NCBI GenBank assembly: GCA_030147305.1
Contig: JASLAE010000007.1
Coordinates: 1 to 64,000, forward strand
Direction of reading: 5' to 3'
Origin: Cesiribacter sp.
GTDB taxonomy: Bacteria > Bacteroidota > Bacteroidia > Cytophagales > Cyclobacteriaceae
DNA length: 64,000 nt
The notes under the pieces are model-generated. The model did no database searches. It was not told the origin of the DNA and saw only the letters and a program-made list of their open reading frames with translations. The position numbers were made by a program, and so were the translations under genes. Each line of letters opens with the position of its first letter. Within the stretch, counting starts at the first letter, position 1. Shown piece by piece: positions 40,110-50,904 of the stretch.

Positions 40110-42230
40110 ATGGCGAGAGACTTAAGATTTACCAGAAATATAGGTATAGCAGCGCACATTGACGCGGGTAAAACCACCACCACTGAGCGTATTCTATACT
40201 ATGCAGGCGTAAGCCACAAGATCGGAGAGGTGCATGATGGCGCAGCCACCATGGACTGGATGGAGCAGGAGCAGGAGCGTGGTATCACTATTACCTCAGC
40301 TGCTACAACTGTTAAATGGAATTACAGAGCGCAAGAATATCATATCAACATCATTGACACCCCCGGCCACGTGGACTTTACCGTAGAGGTAAACCGTTCT
40401 TTGCGTGTACTGGATGGTCTGGTGTTCCTGTTTTCTGCCGTAGATGGTGTTGAGCCGCAGTCAGAAACAAACTGGCGTCTTGCCAACAACTATAATGTTG
40501 CCCGTATTGGTTTCGTGAATAAAATGGACCGTTCCGGTGCAGACTTTTTAGGCGTTTGTAAGCAGGTTAAAGAAATGCTGGGCAGCAATGCAGTTCCCCT
40601 GCAGCTGCCAATTGGTGCCGAAGAAAACTTCAAAGGGGTTGTTGACCTGGTTAACTTCCGGGGTGTTGTCTGGAATGAAGAAGATAAAGGCATGACCTTT
40701 ACAGAAGTTCCTATTCCGGATGATATGATGGAAGAAGCACAGGAGTATCGTGAGAAGCTGCTGGAAGCAGTAGCTGAGTACGACGAAAACCTGATGGAAA
40801 AATACTTCGATGATCCTAATTCGATCACTGAAGAAGAAATCATTGCTGCTTTACGTGCTGCTACCATAGACATGGCCATCGTGCCAATGCTTTGTGGTTC
40901 ATCATTCAAGAACAAAGGTGTTCAGACCATGCTGGATTATGTGATGGCCCTTTGCCCGTCACCAATGGACAAAGAAAGCATCAAGGGTACCAATCCAGAT
41001 AATGGAAAAGAAGTTGCCCGTAAGCCAAGCGAAACAGAACCTTTTGCTGCACTTGCATTCAAGATAGCAACAGACCCTTATGTTGGTCGTCTGTGCTTTA
41101 TCCGCGCTTATTCAGGTGTACTTGAGTCAGGTTCTTATGTGTTCAATACACGTTCAGAGAACAAGGAGCGTATTTCCCGTATCTTCCAGATGCATGCCAA
41201 TAAGCAAAACCAAATCGAAAGACTGGGTGCTGGTGACATCGGTGCGGTAGTAGGCTTTAAGGATATTAAAACGGGTGATACCCTGTGTGATGAAAAGCAT
41301 AAGATTGTGCTAGAGTCGATGGTATTCCCTGAGCCAGTAATCGGTTATGCCATTGAGCCTAAGAAGCAGGCTGATGTGGACAAGCTGGGTATGGCAATTG
41401 CGAAATTGATCGAAGAAGACCCAACGCTGCAGGTGCATACTGATCAGGAAACTGGCCAGACAATCCTCAGAGGTATGGGAGAGCTTCACCTTGAGATCAT
41501 CATTGACCGTATGCGTCGTGAGTTTAAGGTGGAGATCAATCAGGGTGCTCCGCAGGTTGCTTACAAAGAAGCCCTTACTGCTAATACTGAACACAAAGAG
41601 GTTTACAAAAAGCAAACGGGTGGTAAAGGTAAATTTGCTGACATTGTATTTGAAATGGGTCCTGCAGATGAGAATGCTGATCCTAAAGAAGTCCGCAATG
41701 GCCTGCAGTTTGTGAATGGCATCGTAGGTGGTGTGATTCCTCGTGAATTTATCCCTGCGATACAGAAAGGCTTTGAAGGAGCGATGAAGAACGGCCCGCT
41801 GGCTGGTTTCCCAATCGAGCATATGAAAGTACGCCTGTTCCATGGCTCTTTCCACGATGTTGACTCCGATGCACTTTCTTTCGAACTTGCCGCTCGCATT
41901 GGCTTTAAAGAAGCCGCTAAAAAATGTAGGCCAATCATTCTGGAGCCCATCATGTCCGTTGAAGTGGTAACACCAGACGAGTATACCGGTCCTGTAACAG
42001 GTGACCTGAACCGTCGTCGTGGTATCATGAAAGGCATGGAAGGCAAAGGCAATGCGCAGGTTATCAGAGCAAACGTACCGCTATCTGAATTATTTGGTTA
42101 TGTAACTGACCTTCGTACCATTACATCAGGACGTGCGGCAGCTACACTTACCTTCGATCATTATGAGCAGGTGCCTAATAACATTGCAGAGCAGGTAATT
42201 GCTAAAGTAAAAGGCGTGACCGTAAAATAA
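40110..42230 (+). CDS. fusA: Elongation factor G
   Basis: Translocation GTPase, which also works with ribosome recycling factor. G1 [16 protein letters not shown]2 [12 protein letters not shown]3 DTPGHVDFT and G4 NKMDR are intact, followed by domains II-V, with the [11 protein letters not shown] and [11 protein letters not shown] signatures. 706 aa. The start ATG is 3 bases after the rpsG stop, suggesting coupling. Confidence 0.98.
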   Translation: MARDLRFTRNIGIAAHIDAGKTTTTERILYYAGVSHKIGEVHDGAATMDWMEQEQERGITITSAATTVKWNYRAQEYHINIIDTPGHVDFTVEVNRSLRVLDGLVFLFSAVDGVEPQSETNWRLANNYNVARIGFVNKMDRSGADFLGVCKQVKEMLGSNAVPLQLPIGAEENFKGVVDLVNFRGVVWNEEDKGMTFTEVPIPDDMMEEAQEYREKLLEAVAEYDENLMEKYFDDPNSITEEEIIAALRAATIDMAIVPMLCGSSFKNKGVQTMLDYVMALCPSPMDKESIKGTNPDNGKEVARKPSETEPFAALAFKIATDPYVGRLCFIRAYSGVLESGSYVFNTRSENKERISRIFQMHANKQNQIERLGAGDIGAVVGFKDIKTGDTLCDEKHKIVLESMVFPEPVIGYAIEPKKQADVDKLGMAIAKLIEEDPTLQVHTDQETGQTILRGMGELHLEIIIDRMRREFKVEINQGAPQVAYKEALTANTEHKEVYKKQTGGKGKFADIVFEMGPADENADPKEVRNGLQFVNGIVGGVIPREFIPAIQKGFEGAMKNGPLAGFPIEHMKVRLFHGSFHDVDSDALSFELAARIGFKEAAKKCRPIILEPIMSVEVVTPDEYTGPVTGDLNRRRGIMKGMEGKGNAQVIRANVPLSELFGYVTDLRTITSGRAAATLTFDHYEQVPNNIAEQVIAKVKGVTVK

Positions 42231-42236
42231 ATTGGT

Positions 42237-42542
42237 ATGAACCAGAAAATTCGCATAAAACTAAAATCGTACGACCACAATCTGGTAGACAAATCGTCTG
42301 AGAAGATTGTACGTGCTGTAAAAGCTACCGGAGCTGTGGTGAATGGGCCCATACCATTACCTACTGAAAAGGAAATTTTTACGGTACTGCGCTCGCCGCA
42401 CGTGAATAAGAAATCTCGCGAGCAGTTTCAACTGTGCACCTACAAGCGCCTGGTAGATATTTATTCTACTAGTGCAAAAACAGTAGATGCATTGATGAAG
42501 CTTGAACTGCCCAGCGGTGTTGATGTAGAAATCAAAGTTTGA
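42237..42542 (+). CDS. rpsJ: 30S ribosomal protein S10
   Basis: Ribosomal protein and transcription partner (NusE) of Nus[16 protein letters not shown] at the N-terminus and the [13 protein letters not shown] signature. 101 aa. In E. coli it heads the S10 operon; here it closes the str unit, since a terminator and a new promoter separate it from rplC. Confidence 0.98.
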   Translation: MNQKIRIKLKSYDHNLVDKSSEKIVRAVKATGAVVNGPIPLPTEKEIFTVLRSPHVNKKSREQFQLCTYKRLVDIYSTSAKTVDALMKLELPSGVDVEIKV

Positions 42543-42562
42543 TCTACATTTTATAAATCATT

Positions 42563-42602
42563 AAGAACCAACTTCTGCCATACGGGAGTTGGTTCTTTTT
42601 TG
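42563..42602 (+). terminator. Terminator after rpsJ
   Basis: An 11-bp stem, AAGAACCAACT (42563-42573) with AGTTGGTTCTT (42587-42597), a 13-base loop and a T-tract. Confidence 0.88.
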
Positions 42603-42658
42603 TTTTAACATATTACAGAAAAAGTGCAACAACATTTTTCTAGTAAATTTATTTTTTA

Positions 42659-42666
42659 TAACTTTG
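42659..42666 (+). promoter_or_regulatory. -7 promoter element of the ribosomal supercluster
   Basis: TAACTTTG, an exact TAnnTTTG match, 61 bases before rplC. The region about 20 bases upstream is T-rich (CATTTTTC) without a clear TTG. This leader could carry an autoregulatory site, but none is recognised. Confidence 0.6.
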
Positions 42667-42727
42667 CAGTCCTTTATGGAAGGTATGTTGCGCCTTATGC
42701 AACTATTGATTTAACACAGCATAGAAG

Positions 42728-43360
42728 ATGTCTGGTATTATTGGTAAAAAAATCGGGATGACTAGCATCTACAGTGCCGATGGACAAAATGTCGCATGCA
42801 CAGTAGTGGAGGCTGGTCCTTGCGTGGTAACGCAAGTAAAAGACGTAGAAACGGACGGATATACAGCCGTTCAACTGGCGTTTGGTGAACGCAAAGAAAA
42901 GCATACCACCAAAGCGCTTGCAGGTCACTTTGCTAAAGCGAGCACTTCACCTAAGAGAAAGGTAGTAGAGTTTCGTGACTTCAGAGTAGAATTTGAAGGT
43001 GGTGTGACCCTTGGTGGTCTTATCAAAGCAGGTGAAGTATTCATTGAAGGTGACTTTGTGGATGCAATTGGCACCTCAAAAGGTAAGGGTTTTCAGGGCG
43101 TTGTGAAACGCCACGGATTTGCCGGTGTAGGCGAAGCAACCCATGGTCAGCATAACCGTTTGCGTGCACCAGGTTCAATTGGTGCCTGTTCTTTCCCTTC
43201 ACGGGTTTTCAAAGGACAGCGTATGGCAGGTAGAACAGGTGGCCGTCGTGTGAAGATGGTGAACCTGCGGATCTTAAAGATCTATCCTGAGCAAAACCTT
43301 TTGCTGGTAAGTGGCTCAATCCCCGGAGCGAAAAATTCTTACGTAATTCTAGAGAAGTAA
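42728..43360 (+). CDS. rplC: 50S ribosomal protein L3
   Basis: Early-assembly protein near the peptidyl-transferase centre. [14 protein letters not shown] start, [12 protein letters not shown] and the [24 protein letters not shown] segment. 210 aa. First gene of the long plus-strand ribosomal cluster. Confidence 0.98.
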   Translation: MSGIIGKKIGMTSIYSADGQNVACTVVEAGPCVVTQVKDVETDGYTAVQLAFGERKEKHTTKALAGHFAKASTSPKRKVVEFRDFRVEFEGGVTLGGLIKAGEVFIEGDFVDAIGTSKGKGFQGVVKRHGFAGVGEATHGQHNRLRAPGSIGACSFPSRVFKGQRMAGRTGGRRVKMVNLRILKIYPEQNLLLVSGSIPGAKNSYVILEK

Positions 43361-43363
43361 GCC

Positions 43364-43999
43364 ATGGAAGTTGCAGTATTAAAACAAACTGGAGAAGACA
43401 CAGGGCGTAAGATTTCGCTTAATGAGTCAGTGTTTGGCATAGAGCCGAACGATCATGCAATATACCTGGATGTGAAGCAGTATTTGGCTAACCAACGTCA
43501 GGGAACGCATAAATCAAAAGAAAGAAACGAGGTTGCCGGATCTACCCGTAAGATCAAAAAACAAAAAGGTACCGGTGGCGCCCGTGCAGGTAGCATCAAG
43601 TCTCCTGTATTCCGTGGCGGTGGACGTATCTTTGGTCCAAGACCTCGCAACTATAGCTTCAAGCTTAACAAAAAGGTGAAGCAGCTGGCCAGACTTTCTG
43701 CTCTTACTTATAAAGCGCAGGAGCAGGGCATCAGCATTCTTGAGAATTTCAGCTTTGATGCTCCTAGAACAAAGGATTTTGTAAAGCTGCTGAGTGGTCT
43801 GTCTCTGGGTAACAAAAAGACACTTTTTGTGCTGGGTGATAATGATCAGAATGTGGTGTTATCAAGCCGCAACATCAAGAATACGCAGGTTACTACAGCC
43901 AGCAACCTGAACACCTACGAAATCATAAATGCCGATACCCTGATTTTTAGTGAGGGTGCCGTTCAAAAACTGGAAGAACTATATAACGCCGAGTCATGA
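43364..43999 (+). CDS. rplD: 50S ribosomal protein L4
   Basis: Lines the peptide exit tunnel; in other bacteria it also represses the S10 operon. The extended-loop signature KQKGTGGARAGSIKSPVFRGGG-type sequence is present in segments (GTGGARAG, FRGGGRIFGPRPR). 211 aa. Its end overlaps rplW by four bases. Confidence 0.98.
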   Translation: MEVAVLKQTGEDTGRKISLNESVFGIEPNDHAIYLDVKQYLANQRQGTHKSKERNEVAGSTRKIKKQKGTGGARAGSIKSPVFRGGGRIFGPRPRNYSFKLNKKVKQLARLSALTYKAQEQGISILENFSFDAPRTKDFVKLLSGLSLGNKKTLFVLGDNDQNVVLSSRNIKNTQVTTASNLNTYEIINADTLIFSEGAVQKLEELYNAES

Positions 44000-44283
44000 G
44001 TGTGCTGATTAAACCTCTAGTAACCGAAAAGGTATCTGCCCTGAACGAAAAAGGCAAGTACGGCTTTGTGGTAGCGAAGACTGCTAACAAAGTAGAGATC
44101 AAGAAAGCGGTAGAGAAAACCTACGGCGTATCGGTGCAGACAGTCAACACCATGCGTTATGCAGGAAAAACCAAATCCCGCTACACGAAAACCGGTGTTG
44201 TAAGTGGCCGGAAACCATCGTACAAGAAAGCAGTCGTAACTGTTGCCGACGGTGAAGTAATAGACTTTTATAGCGGCATTTAA
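43996..44283 (+). CDS. rplW: 50S ribosomal protein L23
   Basis: Sits at the tunnel exit and docks trigger factor and [24 protein letters not shown] at the N-terminus, [17 protein letters not shown] in the core. 95 aa. The ATGA overlap with rplD suggests translational coupling. Confidence 0.97.
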   Translation: MSVLIKPLVTEKVSALNEKGKYGFVVAKTANKVEIKKAVEKTYGVSVQTVNTMRYAGKTKSRYTKTGVVSGRKPSYKKAVVTVADGEVIDFYSGI

Positions 44284-44294
44284 CAAGATTAGTG

Positions 44295-45119
44295 ATGGCA
44301 ATTAAAAAACTAAGACCCACCACACCGGGTCAACGTTTCAGAATAGCACCAACCTTCAGTGAAATTACCAGCGATCAGCCGGAGAAATCTCTGTTGGTGT
44401 CTAAGAACAAGTCAGGTGGACGTAACAATCAGGGACGTCGTACCATGCGTTATATTGGTGGTGGTCATAAGCAGAAGATCCGTATGATCGATTTTCAGCG
44501 TAACCACTTCGATGTCCCGGCCACGGTCAAGTCTATTGAATATGATCCAACCCGTACAGCTCGTGTTGCGCTGCTTGTGTATGCAGATGGACTCAAAGCT
44601 TATATCCTTGCCGCAGAAGGCATGGCAGTAGGTCAGACAGTGATCAGCGGAACAAGCGTTGCACCTGAGATGGGTAATACACTTCCGCTGAAGAGCATCC
44701 CACTGGGTACTATTGTACACAATATTGAATTGAAGCCAGGTAAAGGCGGTGCAATGGCCCGCAGTGCCGGTTCTTATGCTCAGCTTGTTGCTCGCGAAGG
44801 AAAATATGCAACTGTAAAGTTGCCTTCTGGTGAAACGCGTCAGGTATTAGTAGAATGCCTTGCAACTGTTGGAACGGTATCCAATGGAACGCACATGAAT
44901 GAAAGCCTGGGTAAAGCAGGTCGCAATCGCTGGTTAGGTCGTCGTCCGCGCGTTCGTGGTGTAGCCATGAACCCGGTAGATCACCCGATGGGTGGTGGCG
45001 AGGGCCGTGCATCAGGTGGACACCCACGCTCACGCAATGGACAGATTGCTAAAGGCAAGAAAACCAGAAGTCCGAAGAAGTACAGCAACGACCTAATCAT
45101 TAGCAAAAGGAAGAAATAA
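44295..45119 (+). CDS. rplB: 50S ribosomal protein L2
   Basis: Core 23S rRNA-binding protein needed for peptidyl-transferase activity. ATG 44295 (274 aa) is used; a GTG just before adds one residue. [26 protein letters not shown] and the [19 protein letters not shown] signature with the critical His are seen. Overlaps rpsS by one base. Confidence 0.98.
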   Translation: MAIKKLRPTTPGQRFRIAPTFSEITSDQPEKSLLVSKNKSGGRNNQGRRTMRYIGGGHKQKIRMIDFQRNHFDVPATVKSIEYDPTRTARVALLVYADGLKAYILAAEGMAVGQTVISGTSVAPEMGNTLPLKSIPLGTIVHNIELKPGKGGAMARSAGSYAQLVAREGKYATVKLPSGETRQVLVECLATVGTVSNGTHMNESLGKAGRNRWLGRRPRVRGVAMNPVDHPMGGGEGRASGGHPRSRNGQIAKGKKTRSPKKYSNDLIISKRKK

Positions 45120-45397
45120 TGTCACGCTCACTTAAAAAAGGACCATACATAGATTTCCGGCTGGAAAAGAAAGTTGATAAAATGAACGATGGAGGCAAAA
45201 AGTCTGTCATAAAGACCTGGTCTCGCCGTTCAATGATTTCTCCGGAATTTGTAGGCCATACTTTTGCCGTACATAATGGCAATAAATTTATCCCCGTGTA
45301 TGTAACAGAAAACATGGTGGGTCACAAAATGGGCGAGTTTGCGCCTACCCGTAACTTCAGAGGTCACACTGCTAAAAAAGATAAAGGCAAGAGATAA
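45119..45397 (+). CDS. rpsS: 30S ribosomal protein S19
   Basis: Head protein of the 30S subunit. [12 protein letters not shown] start, [23 protein letters not shown] signature in segments, and [12 protein letters not shown]. 92 aa. Its ATG overlaps the rplB stop by one base (TAATG); rplV starts one base after its stop. Confidence 0.98.
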   Translation: MSRSLKKGPYIDFRLEKKVDKMNDGGKKSVIKTWSRRSMISPEFVGHTFAVHNGNKFIPVYVTENMVGHKMGEFAPTRNFRGHTAKKDKGKR

Positions 45398-45398
45398 T

Positions 45399-45779
45399 AT
45401 GGAAGCAATAGCAAAGCTGAACAATGTGCCTACGTCGCCCCGCAAAATGCGGTTAGTAGCAGACATGATCCGTGGTATGGCTGTAGATAGAGCTTTGGGT
45501 GTATTGAAATTCGATGCTAAGCACAGCTCAGATCGTCTTGAGAAATTACTCGTATCGGCTATCTCAAACTGGCAGAACAAACACACAGACGAGCGTCTTG
45601 AAGAAGCAAATCTGTTCATCAAGGAAATTCGCGTAGACAGTGGCCGTCAGCTGAAACGTTTACGTCCTGCTCCGCAAGGAAGGGCGCACCGGATCAGGAA
45701 ACGCTCCAACCACGTAACGCTGGTCGTTGCAAGCCGCAGCAACCAGGTGATCGATGACAATAATAATAGCGCAGAATAA
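45399..45779 (+). CDS. rplV: 50S ribosomal protein L22
   Basis: Tunnel-lining protein. ATG 45399 gives [20 protein letters not shown], the family start, and 126 aa; the frame continues upstream inside rpsS but that part is not L22-like. [19 protein letters not shown] and [14 protein letters not shown] are the signature segments. One base after rpsS. Confidence 0.97.
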   Translation: MEAIAKLNNVPTSPRKMRLVADMIRGMAVDRALGVLKFDAKHSSDRLEKLLVSAISNWQNKHTDERLEEANLFIKEIRVDSGRQLKRLRPAPQGRAHRIRKRSNHVTLVVASRSNQVIDDNNNSAE

Positions 45780-45781
45780 TC

Positions 45782-46528
45782 ATGGGACAAAAAGTTAATC
45801 CAATTGGTCTCCGATTAGGTATAATCAAAGGTTGGGAGTCGAACTGGTACGGAGGCAAGACCTTTTCCGATAAGCTGGTCGAAGATCATAACATTCGCAA
45901 GTATATTCTTGCCCGTATTCCTAAAGGCGGAATATCTAAGATAATCATAGAGCGTACGCTTAAGCGCATTACGCTTACCATTCACACGGCCCGTCCGGGT
46001 GTTGTGATTGGTAAAGGTGGCGCAGAGGTAGATCGCCTGCGTGAAGAATTGAAGAAACTTACCGGCAAAGACGTTCAAATCAACATCTTTGAGATCAAGC
46101 GTCCAGAGCTTGATTCTGCCCTGGTAGGTGAATCCATTGCTCAGCAGCTGAAAGCGCGTATTTCTTACCGTCGGGCCATGAAGCAGGCAATCGCCAGTGC
46201 GATGCGTGTGGGTGCTCAGGGAATCAAGATCAAATGCTCAGGTCGTTTAGGTGGTGCTGAGATGGCTCGTACAGAGCAATATAAAGAAGGTCGTATTCCT
46301 TTGCACACACTGCGTGCTGATATTGACTATGCTATCTCTGAAGCAGAGACAGTATACGGCAAAATTGGTATCAAGGTGTGGATCTTCAAAGGTGAGATCT
46401 ATGGTAAGCCAGACCTATCTCCAAATGCAGCAGCTCAGGCAGCTACCGGTGGCAATGACAGCCGTCGTCCAGCAGGCCCAGGCAAGCAGCGCCGAGATGG
46501 TGGACGCAATAGAAAGAAAAGAAAATAA
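45782..46528 (+). CDS. rpsC: 30S ribosomal protein S3
   Basis: mRNA-entry protein with a KH domain ([23 protein letters not shown]). [12 protein letters not shown] start; the [13 protein letters not shown] signature is present. 248 aa with a Gly/Arg/Lys-rich tail ([15 protein letters not shown]) typical of Bacteroidota S3. Two bases after rplV. Confidence 0.98.
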   Translation: MGQKVNPIGLRLGIIKGWESNWYGGKTFSDKLVEDHNIRKYILARIPKGGISKIIIERTLKRITLTIHTARPGVVIGKGGAEVDRLREELKKLTGKDVQINIFEIKRPELDSALVGESIAQQLKARISYRRAMKQAIASAMRVGAQGIKIKCSGRLGGAEMARTEQYKEGRIPLHTLRADIDYAISEAETVYGKIGIKVWIFKGEIYGKPDLSPNAAAQAATGGNDSRRPAGPGKQRRDGGRNRKKRK

Positions 46529-46551
46529 GCTGTCTTTAATACTGTACGAAC

Positions 46552-46971
46552 ATGTTACAGCCCAAGAGAACAAAATTTAGAAAGCAACAAAAAGGTAGAG
46601 TAAAAGGCATTGCCCAGCGGGGCCATACGTTAGCGTTTGGCAACTTTGGTATCAAAGCACTCGAACCAGGCTGGATTACCTCTCGCCAGATAGAGGCAGC
46701 TCGTATTGCCATGACCCGTGCCATGAAACGGGAAGGTCGCGTATGGATCCGGATATTCCCAGACAAGCCCATCACCAAAAAACCTGCAGAGGTTCGGATG
46801 GGTAAAGGTAAGGGTGCTCCGGAGTATTGGGTAGCTGTAGTAAAACCAGGTACCATCTTGTTTGAGTCTGTAGGTGTACCTACGGAACTGGCACAGGAAT
46901 CCCTGCGTCTGGCTGCGCAGAAGCTACCGATCAAAACGAAATTTATAGTACGTAACGACTTTGTAGGATAA
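46552..46971 (+). CDS. rplP: 50S ribosomal protein L16
   Basis: Central-protuberance protein near the A site. [18 protein letters not shown] start, [21 protein letters not shown] and [19 protein letters not shown] signatures. 139 aa, slightly over 20 bases after rpsC. Confidence 0.98.
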   Translation: MLQPKRTKFRKQQKGRVKGIAQRGHTLAFGNFGIKALEPGWITSRQIEAARIAMTRAMKREGRVWIRIFPDKPITKKPAEVRMGKGKGAPEYWVAVVKPGTILFESVGVPTELAQESLRLAAQKLPIKTKFIVRNDFVG

Positions 46972-46980
46972 GCCACGGTC

Positions 46981-47178
46981 ATGAAAAACGACGAAATACG
47001 TTCATTATCGGCAGAGGATCTGAAAGAGCGCTTAGCAGCAGAAAAGGAAAACCTTACTAAGCTGAAGTTTGCGCACGAGATCACTCCGCTCGAGAACCCA
47101 ACAAAAATCCGGCATTCCCGGCGGCTCATAGCCAAAATGGAAACTGAATTAAGGGCTAAAGAAATAAATCAGCAATAA
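46981..47178 (+). CDS. rpmC: 50S ribosomal protein L29
   Basis: A small two-helix protein at the tunnel exit. [32 protein letters not shown] sequence in segments, then [20 protein letters not shown]. 65 aa. Overlaps rpsQ by one base. Confidence 0.96.
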   Translation: MKNDEIRSLSAEDLKERLAAEKENLTKLKFAHEITPLENPTKIRHSRRLIAKMETELRAKEINQQ

Positions 47179-47435
47179 TGGAGCCTCGCAATCTACGTAA
47201 GGAAAGAGTAGGCAAGGTGGTAAGTAATAAGATGGAAAAAACCATCACAGTAGAAGTATCACGTAAAGTGAAACATGCTATTTATGGTAAATTCCTCGGT
47301 AAGACTACCAAATTCAAAGCCCACGACGAAAAGAACGAGTGTAACATAGGTGACACCGTTAAAATCATGGAAACACGTCCGCTTAGCAAAGAGAAGCGCT
47401 GGCGTTTAGTTGAAATTATAGAAAGGGCTAAGTAA
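47178..47435 (+). CDS. rpsQ: 30S ribosomal protein S17
   Basis: Primary 16S rRNA-binding OB-fold protein. [19 protein letters not shown], the KYGKFL-like [17 protein letters not shown] segment, and [21 protein letters not shown]. 85 aa. TAATG overlap with rpmC. Confidence 0.97.
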   Translation: MEPRNLRKERVGKVVSNKMEKTITVEVSRKVKHAIYGKFLGKTTKFKAHDEKNECNIGDTVKIMETRPLSKEKRWRLVEIIERAK

Positions 47436-47437
47436 CC

Positions 47438-47806
47438 ATGATACAGCAAGAATCAAGACTCACCGTAGCCGATAACAGTGGCGCAAAAGAAGTAATGTGT
47501 ATTCGTGTACTGGGAGGTACCGGTAAGCGCTATGCTTCTGTTGGCGACAAAATAGTAGTATCTGTGAAGACTGCTATCCCTGCAAGTAATATTAAAAAGG
47601 GAACTGTTAGCAAGGCAGTTGTTGTTCGCACCAAGAAAGAGATTCGTCGTAAAGATGGTTCTTATATTCGCTTCGAAGAGAATGCTGCAGTGCTCCTGAA
47701 TAACCAGGACGAACCACGTGGCACGCGTATCTTCGGACCAGTAGCAAGAGAATTGCGTGAAAAGCAGTTCATGAAAATCGTTTCTTTGGCTCCAGAAGTA
47801 TTGTAA
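47438..47806 (+). CDS. rplN: 50S ribosomal protein L14
   Basis: Inter-subunit bridge protein and binding site for silencing factor Rsf[22 protein letters not shown] start, [23 protein letters not shown] signature in segments, and [13 protein letters not shown]. 122 aa. Overlaps rplX by one base. Confidence 0.98.
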   Translation: MIQQESRLTVADNSGAKEVMCIRVLGGTGKRYASVGDKIVVSVKTAIPASNIKKGTVSKAVVVRTKKEIRRKDGSYIRFEENAAVLLNNQDEPRGTRIFGPVARELREKQFMKIVSLAPEVL

Positions 47807-48159
47807 TGGGTATGAAAGCAACAACAACTAAAATAACTAAATCTCACATCCGCAAAGGGGATACCGTAAAGGTGCTGACAGGCGCCGATCGTGGTAAAAC
47901 CGGTAAGGTTGTAGAGGTGTTGCGCGATAAGCAAAAGGCTATAGTGGAAAGTGTAAACATGAAGCACAAACACCAGAAGCCAAATGCGCAAAACCCAGAA
48001 GGTGGTATTTCACAGCAAGAAGCACCCATACACATCAGTAACCTGATGGTAGTAGACCCAGCTACCGGTGAAGCTAGCCGCATTGGCCGCAAGCTAAACG
48101 ATAATGGTAAGCTGCAACGCTATTCAAAGAAAAACGGACAATTTATCACCAATGGCTAA
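47806..48159 (+). CDS. rplX: 50S ribosomal protein L24
   Basis: Assembly-initiating KOW-domain protein. [25 protein letters not shown] and [28 protein letters not shown] are seen. 117 aa; ATG 47812 is an alternative start (115 aa). Overlaps rplN by one base and the downstream rplE by eight bases. Confidence 0.96.
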   Translation: MGMKATTTKITKSHIRKGDTVKVLTGADRGKTGKVVEVLRDKQKAIVESVNMKHKHQKPNAQNPEGGISQQEAPIHISNLMVVDPATGEASRIGRKLNDNGKLQRYSKKNGQFITNG

Positions 48160-48706
48160 TACAAGGTTAAAAGATAAGTATCTGAACGAAGTTGTTCCTG
48201 CAATGCAAGAGAAGTTTAATTACAAATCTGTTATGCAGGTGCCTAAGATTCAGAAAATTAGCATCAACAGAGGCGTAGGTGCCGCTGTAGCCGATAAAAA
48301 ACTTGTTGATGTTAGTATCGACGAACTCACTACCATCACAGGTCAGAAAGCTGTGCCTACCAAGGCTAAGGTTTCCATCTCTAACTTCAAACTTCGCGAA
48401 GGCATGCCTATTGGCGCCAAAGTAACTTTGCGTGGAGAGAGAATGTATGAGTTCCTGGACCGTTTGATGACCATTGCACTCCCTCGGGTACGTGACTTTA
48501 AAGGCATCAACAGCAAAGGCTTCGATGGCCGTGGTAACTATACGCTAGGTATCACCGAGCAAATTATTTTTCCAGAGATCAGCATCGACAAAGTAAATCG
48601 TATCACTGGTATGAACATTACTTTTGTAACGACTGCTGCTACAGACGAAGAGTGCTATGCACTGCTGAAAGAATTTGGATTACCGTTCACAAACAAAAAC
48701 GCTTAA
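48152..48706 (+). CDS. rplE: 50S ribosomal protein L5
   Basis: Binds 5S rRNA in the central protuberance. ATG 48152 gives [15 protein letters not shown] and 184 aa; upstream in-frame sequence belongs to rplX read in another frame. [41 protein letters not shown] in segments, and [10 protein letters not shown] are signatures. Its start overlaps the rplX end by eight bases. Confidence 0.97.
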   Translation: MANTRLKDKYLNEVVPAMQEKFNYKSVMQVPKIQKISINRGVGAAVADKKLVDVSIDELTTITGQKAVPTKAKVSISNFKLREGMPIGAKVTLRGERMYEFLDRLMTIALPRVRDFKGINSKGFDGRGNYTLGITEQIIFPEISIDKVNRITGMNITFVTTAATDEECYALLKEFGLPFTNKNA

Positions 48707-48709
48707 TCA

Positions 48710-48979
48710 ATGGCAAAAGAATCAGTCAAAGCCAGAGAGCGCAAAAGAGCTAAAATGGTGGCTCAGTATGCAGAGAAACGTGCAGCACTGAAAGCAGCCG
48801 GAGATTACGAGGCACTGGACAAGCTGCCTAAGAATGCTTCGCCTGTACGTCTGCACAATCGCTGCAAGTTAACTGGCCGCCCAAGAGGTTATATGCGCAA
48901 GTTTGGTCTTTCACGTGTTACATTCCGTGAAATGGCCTCTGCTGGTAAAATACCTGGGGTTACCAAAGCAAGCTGGTAA
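48710..48979 (+). CDS. rpsN: 30S ribosomal protein S14 (zinc-free type)
   Basis: 30S head protein. The 89-aa long form lacking the two CxxC motifs of the zinc-binding short form; only one Cys, in [22 protein letters not shown]. That segment is the family signature. Three bases after rplE. Followed by 82 bases containing a possible internal promoter before rpsH. Confidence 0.97.
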   Translation: MAKESVKARERKRAKMVAQYAEKRAALKAAGDYEALDKLPKNASPVRLHNRCKLTGRPRGYMRKFGLSRVTFREMASAGKIPGVTKASW

Positions 48980-49017
48980 TTACTAAAAGAAAGATTTTAT
49001 AATAAGAAAAAAAGTAG

Positions 49018-49025
49018 TACTTTTG
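49018..49025 (+). promoter_or_regulatory. Possible internal promoter (-7 element) before rpsH
   Basis: TACTTTTG matches TAnnTTTG in the 82-base rpsN-rpsH gap, the longest gap in the ribosomal cluster. It stands 36 bases before the rpsH ATG. No clear -33 TTG; about 20 bases upstream is ATTTTAT. Confidence 0.45.
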
Positions 49026-49061
49026 CAGGCCATTACGGCATGTAAAACAACTTATATTTAG

Positions 49062-49457
49062 ATGGATCCTATAGCAGATTACCTGACCAGGCTGAGAAAT
49101 GCCATTAAGGCCAACCATAGAGTGGTTGAGATTCCTGCTTCTAACATCAAGAAAGAGATAACTAAGGTATTATACGAGAAAGGGTATATCCAAAGTTACA
49201 AATTTGATGATGAAGCCCTGATTGGCGGTATCATTAAGATTGCCCTCAAGTATAACCCGGTTACCAAAAACTCTGCCATCGTAAAGCTGGAGAGAATTAG
49301 TAAACCTGGTTTGCGTAAATACGCAAAAGCAGATGCATTACCTCGCGTGTTGAACGGTATGGGTGTAGCCATTGTGTCTACATCACATGGAGTAATGACA
49401 GATAAAGAAGCACGCCAGCAGAATATTGGCGGCGAAGTTTTATGTTACGTTTACTAA
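49062..49457 (+). CDS. rpsH: 30S ribosomal protein S8
   Basis: Primary 16S rRNA binder and, in E. coli, repressor of the spc operon. [36 protein letters not shown] start in segments, and STSHGVMTDKEARQQNIGGEVL signature. 131 aa. Leads a group of genes that may also start from the -7 element upstream. Confidence 0.98.
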   Translation: MDPIADYLTRLRNAIKANHRVVEIPASNIKKEITKVLYEKGYIQSYKFDDEALIGGIIKIALKYNPVTKNSAIVKLERISKPGLRKYAKADALPRVLNGMGVAIVSTSHGVMTDKEARQQNIGGEVLCYVY

Positions 49458-49464
49458 GATCGCT

Positions 49465-50019
49465 ATGTCTCGAGTTGGCAAAAAACCCATAAGTATTCCC
49501 AGCGGTGTTAATATTAATGTTAACAAAAACCTGGTGACTGTTAAAGGTCCTAAAGGAACGCTGGAACAACAAATAGATACAGATTTTACCCTCTCACAAG
49601 AAGATGGTACACTTCTGGTTGAACGTCCTACTGAACAAAAGCGCCATAGGGCCCTGCATGGTCTTTACCGTGCTCTGATCAACAACATGGTTGTTGGTGT
49701 GAGCCAGGGCTACAAAAAAGAGCTTGAATTAGTAGGTGTAGGTTATAAAGCAGCTGTACAAGGTAATGTTCTTGAACTGAACGTTGGCTACTCTCACAGC
49801 ATCTTTTTAGCAGTACCCGCAGAGATAAAAGTTTCTGCTGAAACCCCTAAAGGTAAAAACCCACTGGTTACACTAGAGGGAGTAGATAAACAACTGATAG
49901 GACAGGTTGCCGCAAAGATCAAATCTATCCGTAAGGTAGAACCTTACAAAGGCAAGGGTATTCGCTTTGTTGGTGAGTTTGTAAGAAGAAAAGCTGGTAA
50001 GTCTGCTTCTAAAAAATAA
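49465..50019 (+). CDS. rplF: 50S ribosomal protein L6
   Basis: Two-domain protein near the sarcin-ricin loop. ATG 49465 gives MSRVGKKPISIPSGVNI, the family start, 184 aa; the frame also extends 13 codons upstream into rpsH. NMVVGVSQGYKKELELVGVGYKA and the C-terminal RKVEPYKGKGIRFVGEFVRRKAGK are diagnostic (segments). Seven bases after rpsH. Confidence 0.97.
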   Translation: MSRVGKKPISIPSGVNINVNKNLVTVKGPKGTLEQQIDTDFTLSQEDGTLLVERPTEQKRHRALHGLYRALINNMVVGVSQGYKKELELVGVGYKAAVQGNVLELNVGYSHSIFLAVPAEIKVSAETPKGKNPLVTLEGVDKQLIGQVAAKIKSIRKVEPYKGKGIRFVGEFVRRKAGKSASKK

Positions 50020-50023
50020 GTAA

Positions 50024-50374
50024 ATGAGTAAGAACATTCGTTTAAATAGCAGGGACCGCATCAAAAAAGGAATCCGTACCAAAATCAGTGGTACCTCCGA
50101 GCGTCCCAGACTTTCAGTCTTCAAGAGCAACCGCAGCATATACGCGCAATTGATCGACGATTTACAAGGCCGTACCATTGCTTCTGCCTCCAGCAAAGAT
50201 CTTGAAGTAGCAAACGCTACGATAGATACTGCTAAAACTGTAGGTGGTAAACTTGCTGAAAAAGCAAAAGAAGCTGGTGTTTCAGCGGTAGTGTTTGATC
50301 GTAATGGATATAAATATCACGGGCAGGTAAAAGCGCTGGCTGATGGCGCCCGTGAAGGTGGATTAAATTTCTAA
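50024..50374 (+). CDS. rplR: 50S ribosomal protein L18
   Basis: Binds 5S rRNA with L5. [35 protein letters not shown] in segments, and [26 protein letters not shown]. 116 aa. Four bases after rplF. Confidence 0.98.
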   Translation: MSKNIRLNSRDRIKKGIRTKISGTSERPRLSVFKSNRSIYAQLIDDLQGRTIASASSKDLEVANATIDTAKTVGGKLAEKAKEAGVSAVVFDRNGYKYHGQVKALADGAREGGLNF

Positions 50375-50381
50375 TAGCATC

Positions 50382-50900
50382 ATGGCTCAAGCAACAGTAA
50401 AAACAGTAAAAGCTAGCGAAATAGACCTTAAAGAAAAGGTAGTAGCTATAAATAGAGTTGCCAAGGTTGTGAAAGGTGGACGTCGTTTCAGCTTTGCAGC
50501 TATTGTGGTAGTAGGAGATGGCCAGGGTGTTGTAGGTTATGGACTTGGCAAAGCCAATGAAGTAACGGATGCTATTGTGAAAGGCATCGAAGATGCTAAG
50601 AAAAACCTGATCCGCGTTCCCATTATTAATGGTACTGTACCTCATACAGCAGAAGGCAAATACAGTGGTGGCTTCGTGTTGGTAAAACCAGCGGCTGCCG
50701 GTACCGGTGTTATTGCCGGTGGTGCCATGCGTGCCGTATTTGAGAGCGCTGGTGTACACAACGTACTGGCCAAATCTAAAGGTTCTTCTAACCCACACAA
50801 CGTGGTAAAAGCAACCTTTGATGCACTGACCAATATGCGTGATGCACATTCGGTAGCCATGCAGAGAGGGGTACCTATGTCAAAAGTATTTAACGGTTAA
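50382..50900 (+). CDS. rpsE: 30S ribosomal protein S5
   Basis: Decoding-fidelity protein at the mRNA entry. [26 protein letters not shown] signature in segments, [11 protein letters not shown], and [20 protein letters not shown]. 172 aa. Seven bases after rplR and four before rpmD. Confidence 0.98.
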   Translation: MAQATVKTVKASEIDLKEKVVAINRVAKVVKGGRRFSFAAIVVVGDGQGVVGYGLGKANEVTDAIVKGIEDAKKNLIRVPIINGTVPHTAEGKYSGGFVLVKPAAAGTGVIAGGAMRAVFESAGVHNVLAKSKGSSNPHNVVKATFDALTNMRDAHSVAMQRGVPMSKVFNG

Positions 50901-50904
50901 TGTC

